Assembly (NCBI RefSeq): GCF_001411555.2
Contig: NC_049916.1
Span: 24,322,558 to 24,386,557 of the forward strand
Direction of reading: 5' to 3'
Source: Juglans regia
Lineage: Eukaryota; Streptophyta; Magnoliopsida; Fagales; Juglandaceae
DNA: 64,000 nt
The position numbers and the translations under genes were made by a program. This document shows, in pieces, positions 47,273 to 56,936 of the stretch. Below the pieces are notes generated by a model that was not told where the DNA came from, ran no database searches, and saw only the letters and a program-made list of their open reading frames with translations. Positions within the stretch are counted from its first letter, which is position 1, and each line of letters starts with the position of its first letter.

Positions 47273-47713
47273 TCAGCAGATTGATTTTTCAGAAGACGCG
47301 CGAAGCAACGGTCCGGATTCACCCAAGAAGTTAAGATGGCTCCGGATTTCCACGTGGCAACACCTCTGGAAGTCTTCGAGACTCGAGGATCGGGATGAGT
47401 TACTCGACACGACTCGGATGACCTCCTCGAAGAGCGACTCGTCGCACGGGATCGCTAGAGGGCCTTGGTTCGAGAACCCGTACTCCTCCTCGGCCTGCAC
47501 GAGAAGTCTCTTAAAGATTGGGTGGTTCAAGTGCGTCGCGCGCACAATGAATCTCTTGCAGTTGCTCCCCACGCAGACCGCCACGTGTCCAGCCGGAACA
47601 TCGGACGGCGCACGCGAGGCCGTGATGAGCGACTTCTTGCGCCAGCGCTGGAGCATCTGTCGGATTCTGACAATGCGGCGGATGCTGTTGCATTTTCCCA
47701 TCCCCGGAGACAT
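47273..47713 (-). CDS. SAUR49: SAUR49-like small auxin-up protein
   Basis: Single-exon gene of 146 residues, longer than the array SAURs because of a C-terminal extension. N-terminus MSPGMGKCNSIRRIVRIRQM; an alternative start at the second Met (47701) would give the common MGKxNSIRRI start. The core has SDVPAGHVAVCVGSNCKRF, IVRATHLNHPIFKRLL, AEEEYGFSNQGPLAIPCDES. The tail contains LEDFQRCCHVEIRS and ends with EKSIC. VCVG instead of VYVG is typical of this clade. A minus-strand TATA box (TATAAATA, 47838-47845) lies about 125 bases upstream. The gene is much more GC-rich than its surroundings. From memory, Arabidopsis At4g34750 holds the same position. Confidence 0.92.
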   Translation of the reverse strand: MSPGMGKCNSIRRIVRIRQMLQRWRKKSLITASRAPSDVPAGHVAVCVGSNCKRFIVRATHLNHPIFKRLLVQAEEEYGFSNQGPLAIPCDESLFEEVIRVVSSNSSRSSSLEDFQRCCHVEIRSHLNFLGESGPLLRASSEKSIC

Positions 47714-49200
47714 TTTCTCTGGAAAGTGACGGAAAAGAGTGGGGAAAAGTGAGTTTGAGAAAGACGATGCTTAGTACTTAAGAGTGAGTTGGTTTGAGCT
47801 CGTTGAGAATTTCCTGAGGAAACTGTTAGCAGAAGGGTATTTATATACATGATTTCAGGAGGGGAAGAGTAGCCTTAAATTTGGAGATAATCACGAGATT
47901 ATGTCTATTGCTTGTATAAAATAATATACTTTAAGTGCATGTTGTATTATTATTATTGGGAGATGTCCCAAAAACTGTAGTGGGATGTTGCATTAAACAA
48001 ATGTCTATTTCATCGATTAGTGTCATTTAGTTTGAGATAAATATTTTTGATACAAATGATATGATTTGGTTAGATTGTGTCTGTCCTTTGCAATGGAGAA
48101 GCCCACATGTTACCAGAACTCAAAGCTCAAAGCTCTTCTGTAGCATTTTCATGGATTCTTTACATCAGCTCTGATAATTTCCATGAAAAGAAATGAGCAT
48201 TTAAGATATGGAAAATGAGCATATACAGTAAATTTGGTGAGGGAGAAAGATGGAGACCATAGACATGTTTCAGACCAAGTTTTTCTATCCTTTTTATTGT
48301 CCAAGAAAATATACATCTTCAACACTAGAAACTGATCCACTGGTTGATCCCAAACAAGGGTTTAGCAGAACAGAACAAGGCTATAACAGTAAGTTAAGTT
48401 CAAAAGTTAAAGCTGAAAGGAACAGATGCAGTCCATATTTGTTTGTTGCTGCTATTTCTGATCCCTTGATTTCCTGTCTCCCTGTATCTTATTAACATAG
48501 TACTGTGGATTAAAATAGAAAATAATGGAGGATATGAGGAATTTATACTGGGACCTGCTCATGGAGTGATTAGATGGGCCAATATATATGGATCCAAGCA
48601 TGTTTTGGGAATCAAGAAGTCTTTGCAGTCCTATTATGGAGGAAAGTGAGGTTGCTAATGTATTTTATATTGAACTTAAGCCAAGTGAAAGGGAATCAAA
48701 ATCATGTGTCTTCTGGAACAGGGAATCAAAATCTTTTGGTACAATGCACTACCCAATTCAGTGTCTACCACTAATTGAGGCACATAACCACTCCCAAAAT
48801 CTTTAGGAATAAACTTGTGATAGGTTGGTTTTGCTTAAAATTAGTCCATTCAAGGGTTTAAACTCCAATTATAGCTTTCTTTCACTCTTTTGGTTGAAAG
48901 TGTCGATCTAGCATTTTGATCCCCAAAATTATGATCGAGTATCATGACCTTCTAATCCCTTGCACTCTTTTGTATTTATGAGTTCTTCACCCAAAAAGTT
49001 CGATCTTATTTCATATTACAGATCATTTTGAGGTGAGCAAACCACAGTAGTTTTTTCCGTACAACTTAAAACAGAAAACAAAAATAACTTTCTATAAGAA
49101 CAATCAGAACACAAAAGATCCACCCCCCTCCCCCTTCCCAAAAGCCAAAGTTCTCGATTGCATCTCAAATAAGCAAAGCCTTGCTTCTCCAATCTTAAGG
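47714..49200. other. Promoter of the SAUR49-like gene and spacer
   Basis: The TATA box at 47838-47845 belongs to the minus-strand SAUR. No further gene is recognised. The ORF at 48588-48806 contains a small internal echo (RESKSC / RESKSF) from a repeated GGGAATCAAAATC, probably chance. Confidence 0.45.
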
Positions 49201-49719
49201 TAGGGGTAATAGGAACCGGCCGAACTGACCTATGTCGAAGGAGTCAAGAACCAGTCGGCCGACAACATAAAATAGGTAAAACCGATGACGGCCGATTCGG
49301 TTCCAATTTGAACCTAGATCAAACTAAACTGCCGAACCGACCGATTAAATAAATGTATATATTTTATATATACCGCAATTAAAACGATTTCATTCCACTT
49401 AAGTTTAAGTGAAATTACATCGTTTTATATCTCAACTGTTAAAAAAAAAAATTGAAATGGCATTTCGATTTGAGCTCTCCTCCCATCTTCTTCTCCGATT
49501 CTTAGTTTCTTTCATTCTCTCTTCTCTACAACACACCCTCTCTCTACTCTCTCAGACAAACTTCACCACTAGGGGGATTGAGAACCACCAGAGTCGATAC
49601 AGCATGTATTTCTCCTCCCCATCGACTGGTATGGTCGGTTGTTCCATGCAAATCTCCTCCATTGGTCGGCGTCGATTTTGGTAAAAAAATTGCACCGATA
49701 GTGTTGGTTTTCACCCCTA
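49201..49719. mobile_element. Second TAGGGGT-ended element
   Basis: Starts TAGGGGTAATAGGAACCGG and ends GGTTTTCACCCCTA. Flanks are ATCTTAAGG (49192-49200) and ATCTTAGG (49720-49727), a target duplication of 8-9 bases with one slipped base. Like the 42.2 kb element it carries GGCCGAACTGACC / CCGAACCGACCG type sequence inside. The plus ORF at 49409-49684 within it matches no family. Confidence 0.6.
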
Positions 49720-49764
49720 ATCTTAGGCCAGTTCCTATTTCATTGCAAGTGAGAAAATTGTTAA

Positions 49765-50090
49765 TGCAGTTATAATACCAGTTGAGGATGCAAGTAAAAA
49801 CAAGAGATCTCAGAGTCTCAGACTAAAAATTACCCCCTTAGCCAGTGGTTCAAGGCGATGCTATCGGACCCTGTAAAAAATAGAAAGCCAATATGACAAA
49901 AATATTTTGCTCACCCATTGATGCGAAAATATGACCGACTCCATAATCAGATGAGCCGCAGCTCGTCAGCAGGTAATCATGACCGGTTACCATTTCATTA
50001 GTAGTGAGAATTCTGGATATAGTCCATGCTATGATGCGCGGGATCTTGTTGCAGACCATTACTATCCAAGTCATCTACATTCCAAACCTG
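49765..50090 (+). pseudogene. Decayed partial copy of TAF14b (exon 5 and intron 5)
   Basis: Matches the live gene at about 32480-32770: TACCAGTTGAGGATGCAA for exon 5 start, CCCTTAGCCAGTGGTTCA for the middle, CAGCTCGTCAGCAGGTAA for the exon end and splice donor, then TTAGTAGTGAGAATTCTGGA continuing into intron 5. Because intron sequence is present, this is a DNA-level duplicate and not a retrocopy. The exon has lost its frame and carries unrelated bases in the middle. Confidence 0.8.
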
Positions 50091-50517
50091 CAAAAAGTTC
50101 CTCATCTCTATGCCCAAAGTAACCAGGTAAGTATCACAAATGCCTGGACTCGGAAGGAACTATAAAATCTAGACCATGCTGAGGTCCACCCCTGCCATCG
50201 CTACTTTATTTCCACCTAACTCCGTTTAAGGAAGAGGCCCAATAGGTAAGAGGCCTAAGTGTAATATTATCCCTTGATTCCAAACCAGCATTAACCCAGC
50301 ACCTCCTGTTAGAGATGGTGTAGTCTACTTGTAACTAACTACCAATAGACATACAACACGTGTAAATAAACTAACTATATATATTCATTCAGTAGTCATA
50401 TGTACATTTACAGAAATCAAGTCACGAATCTTGAAATCTCCCTTTTCTACAGTTTTCTACATTCCCTTACCTGGTTTTCTTCTCTATTTTACATGGTATC
50501 AGATTTTTCTTTCAACA

Positions 50518-50814
50518 ATGGCGTCCTCTTTTTCCGCTTCCTCCATTGTTAATCCAAATAATGATTTGTCTACACCTTTTTTTCTCCATCATGGAGATAA
50601 TCCTAGTCTTAGTCTTTTCACTCAAGTTCTCTCGAGTGAAAATTATCACACATGGAGTCGATCTATACGCATGGCTTTGCAGGCCAAGAATAAACTCTCA
50701 TTTATCGATGGTTCTTTACAGTTACCAACAAATTCCTCTGATCCTTTCCATGAAGCTTGGCTACGTTGCAATGATATGATCCTTCTTGGGTTTGGAAGTG
50801 ACACGTACAAGTAA
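50518..50814 (+). pseudogene. Copia gag N-terminal fragment
   Basis: Starts MASSFSASS after the primer-binding site and includes the gag motif SENYHTWSRSIRMALQAKNK followed by FIDGSL. It stops at 50814, where the interior deletion joins it to the pol region. Confidence 0.85.
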
Positions 50815-51615
50815 AGGCCTATCTTTATGCCAAAGCGATTATGCACTGGAACTTCTCAATGATGCAGGTCTGCTTGCTTGTAAATAAGCACAAGTTCCTA
50901 TGGAACCCAATCTCTCAGATTAAAGAAAATAGATGAAGATCTCTTGGTTGATCCTACAAATTACATGAGACTTATAGGAAGACTGTTATACTTGTCCATT
51001 ACACAACTAGATTTAGCTTTTGCTGTAAATAACTTGAGTCAGTTTATGGACAAGCTTGCTACTATACATTTAGATGCTGCAAATAAGGTTTTACATTATA
51101 TGAAGAATACAGCTAGGCAAGGTATAGTTTTCTCTGCAAAATCCACTGTTCATTTGAAAGGCTTTTTAGATTCAGATTGGGCCACATGCCCAAATATTAG
51201 AAGATCAGTTACTGAATTTTGTATGTTTCTTGGTGATTCACTTATCTCCTGGAAATCCAAGAAACAAAATATTGTATCACTATCATTTGCAGAGGCTGAG
51301 TATCGAGCTCTTGCATCAAGTGCTTGTGAGATCACATGGTTGGTTTCTTTGCTGAAGGATCCTGGTGTAACACATCCCTCTCCAGCTGTATTATACTATG
51401 ACAGACTGACAGTAAGGCAGCCTTACACATAGCAACAAATCCAGTGTTTCATGAAAGAACAAAGCATATAGAGATTGACTGTCATCTTGTTAGAGAAAAG
51501 CTACAATCAGGCCTCATTTGTACACTGCATGTGTCTTCTCAGCATCAAATAGCAGACATACTTACCAAAGCATTGTCTGCTAGACAGTTCTCCTATCTCC
51601 TCTCCAAGATGTGAA
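50815..51615 (+). pseudogene. Copia reverse transcriptase end and RNase H, broken
   Basis: Reads from the end of reverse transcriptase ([13 protein letters not shown]) through MRLIGRLLYLSITQLDLAFA to RNase H (FLDSDWATCP, ISWKSKKQNIVSLSFAEAEY). Stop codons lie near 50880-50935, and a frame change near 51400 separates the last segment, which ends with the motif [10 protein letters not shown] and a stop near 51612. Confidence 0.85.
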
Positions 51616-51844
51616 TCATCATCCCACATCTTGAATCTTGAGGGAAAGTGTTAGAGATGGTGTAGTCTACTTGTAATTAACTACCAATAGAAATACAACA
51701 CGTGTAAATAAACTAACTATATATATTCATTCAGTAGTCATATGTACATGTACAGAAATCAAGAAAGTCACGAATCTTGAAATCTCTTTTTTCTACAGTT
51801 TTCTACTTTCCCTTCTCTGGTTTTCTTCTCTGTTTTACACCTCC

Positions 51845-53174
51845 AAAGAACTCTGATGCCCGTATTACGTATATCTCAAGCCAAGATTCATTTGCAACTA
51901 CAAAATGGACACTCTTCGTATTGAAAAGGTGCCTGGTTTTGTTACCAGTAAGAACAGAGTCAAGGTATTTTATGGAGATGAAAGGGAAACTAATAGCAGT
52001 AGTACTCGGAAACTTAGCAAGTCCTGTAATTCCTCCCTCCATGAACATTAGGACAAACCTGCAAGACAACCGAAACTTGGAAACACAATCATAGCCATGG
52101 ATACAACCTCCATGAACTAGGTGCCACGGCTTAAATGCTCACAGCCTTCGCGCTGTTCTTCATGAGGAACATTGAAGGTCATCAACAGTTGGTGATCCCT
52201 TCTAGCCTGGACATTGTTTTGTGAGAACATTTCCTGTTACCAATTCAACATGTCCATCTTCATCTTATCGTATGAAGAATCAAATGTTTTCATATTTCCT
52301 TTTATGAGTAGGATGAAGGGCAAACAATGCACATTGCTGCAGAACTGCAGGTATCTCATTTGATTCCAAGAGAATGGAGTTCATTTTTTCTTTCAAACAC
52401 AAGAAAAAAAAAAACCCTCACCTTTGAACCTCAAATAGAATTACCAGTTGCGTCCTTCTATAATTATAGTACACAACAGTCCATAGCTGGCTCTTCAGCA
52501 ATGAAATGTTCTCAAATTGGTGCATTAGATCAGAACAAATGCCCACAGTTCTACTTGCTTCACGAGAGCACAAAATTACAGTTCTACTTGTGACATTACA
52601 CAGATTTGGGTAAATTGCTATCAAGAAGCCTAATGAAGTCAATCCAGGTATTCCCCAATCCAAACGAAAAACTTTAATCAATTTCATCATTTTAGAGTAA
52701 AGTATGACGGCACCTAGGGTACAAGGTACACAACAAATCCATCTATAAGTTTATTCTGAGTTTCTTTTGTCGAAAATAAGCAGTTGAAACCACATATCGA
52801 CCTAAAGATCATTAAGACAAACAAATGCCAAGAGGGTAAAGGGCGTATCAAACACTGCAGAAATCATACAATAGGAATTCAGAGCCAAAAATGATAATTA
52901 TTCAAACAAAGGGAAGATACAATCATCTAAGATTTTCCCCCATGGTTCTCAGAAGTAAAAACTGAAATGTCATGACAATTGGGGGCGACCATGTAAAGAG
53001 ATCTCAGAGAAAACAATGGCTCATAGGAAACTTCAGCAGCTATAGGCTGGGTATCAGAATCCAAAATGCTTCAAAGCAAAGATGAAAAAATTGGTACAAT
53101 CAATCATTATTTATTATTTCTATTCCAAACAGAAGACATGCCTAGATCCCGTCGTTAATGGGAGCCTATTCCCA
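51845..53174. other. Spacer downstream of the Copia element
   Basis: No gene recognised. ORFs at 51777-52094 and 52327-52593 start in or near the LTR or have no family motif. The last bases probably include the 3' UTR of the minus-strand ATP synthase e gene. Confidence 0.45.
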
Positions 53175-53665
53175 TCAGTGATGAGCCTTTACTTCAGCAT
53201 TCTTATGAGAATTAGCCTTTGCCTGAAGATGGGAAAAAAAAAAACTTTCATGAGCGAGCAGTGCATGATTAAAAGAATGAACTTTTAAATATGTATGTCA
53301 ATCTAACATTTACTGACTGAACTCTAAATTCCAAAACTAAGAAATTTTATGCAAATGAAAAATGAATTTTTGCAATACAATCGAACATTAGTAATTTTTG
53401 CATAAAGAAGAAGTAACGATTGGAAGTACCTTTAGGTACTTGAGCTTAAGGCTACCGTAAACGAGTCCAAGAGAGAAAGCCGAAGCACGAGCCACCTATT
53501 AAGGAAATCCCAAAAACCCACGGATTTTACAAAGCTTCGAGATATGAAGTTTTGACCTTTTCTCATTTTTTTTCTTTCTTGGAAACCAAACAGAGAGAAA
53601 GAGAGAAACTAGATTACCAAAGCGAGGGTGCTGGTTCCAGAATAAGGTCCAGGAGGCGGCGCCAT
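53175..53665 (-). CDS. Mitochondrial ATP synthase subunit e (small, three exons)
   Basis: Found by joining three short exons on the minus strand: 53618-53665, 53430-53495 and 53175-53222, each with GT-AG ends and all in phase 0. The 53-residue product starts MAPPPGPYSGTSTLAL, continues VARASAFSLGLVYGSLKLKY and ends KNAEVKAHH. This matches the plant ATP synthase E chain family. Subunit e is a small inner-membrane protein of the Fo sector that helps ATP synthase dimers form. The middle exon carries the single membrane helix with a GxxxG-like GLVYG segment. No long ORF covers it, so it is easily missed. Confidence 0.88.
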
Positions 53666-56600
53666 CGGAAGTTTCTTCTTCTTCGGATCTGTGCGTGCGA
53701 GCGAGAGAAAACAGACAGAGAGGAGCGTGCAAAAGATCAAAGGGCCTTATAAATTAAAGCACGAAACGACGACCTCATTTTCTTTAGTCCTAAACGACGT
53801 TAAATTTTCGGCCGTTTTCTCTCGAAACAACCCAATTTTAACTAAAATGTTAACGTCTCGAGATTTGAATAATGAATTGAGATGATATGACATATGATAT
53901 GTGATAAAAGTTAAAAAATAAATAAAATATTATTAAAATATTATTTTTAAATTTTTTTACTCATCATCTCACATACCATATTTATTTTTATTTTTTGGTT
54001 CTATTCTTCTTAAACTAATTGAGTTTTTTTATTCATAATTCATACATCACATATTTGATAAAAAAAATAAAAATAAAAATTAAAAAATCATGTGTGTGAT
54101 ATGAGGATGATGAATAGAATTTGTTGTTATTTTTAATTTAAAAATTTTAAAAAGTTAAATTGTTAATTGTATTTGATTTGAAAGTTTAAAAATTTATAAT
54201 AATTAAATAAAATGAGTTGAAATATTTTCGAATTTCAAATAATATCACTTTTGGGCAATGAAATAATCTTAGAACGACAAATAAAAATACAATTATCAAT
54301 TATGAAACTTTGAAATTAGTGCTTTAAAATATAATTAATTAATTATTAACCATCACCTTAAAACACCATTTTTAATGCAATCCTTTCTAATAGGCAAATA
54401 AATTACAATTAAAAGATATTGCAGTAACCATCCGAAGAAGGAACAGCATTTACATCAAACAAAGGTCGTCTAAAGTATCATCTTTGTTGTTTTGTTATGG
54501 TTGATGCATTCCATTGAGTTTTAGATGGCAAAAGGCTGAAAGATTCTGTCTTATTTTATTATCGCTTTCTGATCTCCTCTTTTATCTTTTTTGAAAGAAG
54601 GATTGATGTTTATGTAGCATGCCGGAACATGGACCAGATACCAGATTCGAAGGGTTGCAACTGGGTGGGTGCCTGACCCACCACATAAACACATATAATT
54701 CATTGGAGAAGAGTAACGTAATGAACAGGGGAAGACAAGGACAGGCTGTGTTGGTAATGGTATATCTTTTGGTGTCTTTGAGGTTGTGGTGTAGTCCTGT
54801 ATCTCCTTTATCGTCCCTATGTTTGTTACCCATTTCTCTTGGAGCGTGGGATTTTGGGACTCACTTTCGAAACCCAAAAACAGGTACGTAATCCAGCAGT
54901 CTTTCGCCTGACTGGCACCTCTTCCCGTTCTGTGGGGACGATGGAGAGCCTTGATCCTTTGGGTTCCACCACCATGAGGACCCCACTTAAAATATTACTT
55001 CAAAAAAGAAAAAGAAAAGAAAAATCAAGAAATACTATGGACTTCGTGGCCCTGCCAAAGAAATTCCAACTCTTCCTTACCCTATAGATATTAGCCAGCG
55101 GCGTGGAAAAAGCAGAAAGGTGGAGGGTAGATTTTTCCACAACTTGTGCCACTTGCTGCTCCATCGGCCCAAGATGAGGGTATCAAATTTCAAGGTCTTC
55201 TCTCAAGTCCTATCCGCCAACCAAATAGCATAGCATGACATTATTGACTCAGAAGTACCTTTGGTTTAGCACCGCCCAATCGACTTAACTATGGTATTAC
55301 GGGCCACCTTTTTGTTGTCCGATTGAGTTTTTTATTTTTTATTTAATAATTAAGAAAATATTATTTAATAATATTTTAAATTTTTTTTCATTTTTTAAAA
55401 ATATTTAAAAATTTTAAAAAAATAATGTGAAAAAAAATATTAAATAATATTTTCTTAATCACCAAATCAAAAAAAATTAAAAACAAATAAAAAATCCAAT
55501 CAAGCAAACAAAAGAAAAGCTCAAAACGAATTCCCTAACATCTCTCTTATATTTTTACTTATAATAATTTTAAATTTCATATTTTCAATATAAAAAATAT
55601 TATTTGTACTTAAGAAAAATTTACAAAAAAATTACTTATCCATATGTTAGATATTGATATGTTAAAAATTATGAAATTTAAAATTTAAAATTTGAATTTG
55701 AAAACAAAACTATCAAAATAAATCTTATAAATAAAAGTATAGGTAAAAATTGTAAGTATATGTAACGTTACTCTTTCAACATATCAATAATGATACGAGG
55801 AAAAGGAAGTTTTTTTTTAAGTACATTTATTATTTTTCTTCTAAAAAAAAAAAAACTTTAACTGAGGTTGCCCAAATCGCAAACTCCTTAAGTGGGTTGG
55901 GTCAACAAGTACTCCAAAAAATAAAAAAATCAAAATTAGATATTTTTATTAAATATATCACAAAAATATGATTCATTTAAAATATAATTATAAAAAGAAT
56001 TGAATTTATTCTTTTAAAAAAAAAAAGATTCGGACTACTCTGTCACTCAGAATAGTCCGCTCAAGTGTACCTCACGTCACTTTTGAGTTTTTTTTTCTTT
56101 TTTTAATATATTTAAATATTAAAAAAATATATTAATATATTTAAAATCACTTCATTCATCATTTAGAAAAAAAATATAAAAATTACCTTAACGGTCAAAC
56201 CGAACGGTACCTTTGGGACTGCAGACTAACGTTTTTTTTTTTAAAAAAAATGTGGCTTTAATTCTTCGATAGGAAAGTAGATTTAGAAGCATGATAGTGG
56301 CAAAGAATGTGAAAGATTAAAAGCACTCAACCAAACATCTAATGTAACATGTCCTCCAAACGTGGGGATGGGGCTAGTGCTCATTACATTGACCGCCTCC
56401 TTATGATTCAAAAGTCATTGGACCAGCCGACTAACCATGAAGTTGGAGTGTTGGACTAAAAATAAAAAAAGAAATTCTTAGTCAGTAGTTAGATATATGG
56501 AAAACGACATCATCGGAGCCCCTATAGCCTATAACCTTCTATAATTATAATGACACGACAATCCAAATTTTATCCATGTAATCCCCGGATTTTGAGGCAA

Positions 56601-56936
56601 AATATCATCTTGTACGATTTTTTGGGATAATTTAGGCAATAATAATATATACGAATTATGAAAGAAAGTCAAATATAAAGAAAAATTATTTATTTATAAT
56701 ATTTTTTATAATAATGTGTTAAATAAGAGATAATTTTATAAAAATAGCGTTTATTTAAAAAAATATTTTATTTTAAAATGTGGAGTGGGAATCAATATTC
56801 TAGTCAAAATACATGGTAACAGAATCAGTCTTTTGATTCCCTCGGAGTCTCTAGAATGAGACGACCTAGTACTTAAAGCCTCTCGCTGCTTCAAACTCTC
56901 TTATTCCTTCCTCTTCAAGCTCTTTCACTCTCTCCC
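53666..56936. other. Spacer between ATP synthase e and amidophosphoribosyltransferase genes
   Basis: AT-rich repeats at about 53870-54250 (ATGAATTGAGATGATATGA) and a large near-palindrome at 55320-55502. ORFs on both strands at 54551-54891 have no family motif. The last part should hold the promoter of the purine gene; no sure TATA box was placed. Confidence 0.5.
55320..55502. mobile_element. Long AT-rich inverted repeat (MITE-like hairpin)
   Basis: The left arm GATTGAGTTTTTTATTTTTT and the stretch TTAAGAAAATATTATTTAAT pair with the right arm TTAAATAATATTTTCTTAA and AAATAAAAAATCCAATC. Arms are about 65-75 bases, loop about 40. No coding sequence. Confidence 0.65.

Larger units (their letters stand above)
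50307..51839 (+). mobile_element. Ty1/Copia retrotransposon with both LTRs and a large internal deletion
   Basis: The left LTR is 50307-50493 (187 bases) and the right LTR 51649-51839 (191 bases); both start TGTTAGAGATGGTG and end TTTTACA. They differ by about eight substitutions and one 4-base indel by eye. CCTCC flanks both sides (50302-50306 and 51840-51844). TGGTATCAGA after the left LTR is the primer-binding site, and TTGAGGGAAAG before the right LTR the polypurine tract. The interior holds the start of gag and then, after a deletion near 50810, the end of reverse transcriptase and RNase H. Confidence 0.93.

Noticed and set aside
47527..47850. Minus-strand 107-codon ORF and plus-strand ORFs overlapping the SAUR49-like gene
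   Set aside because: They are other frames of a GC-rich SAUR coding sequence and have no family motif of their own.
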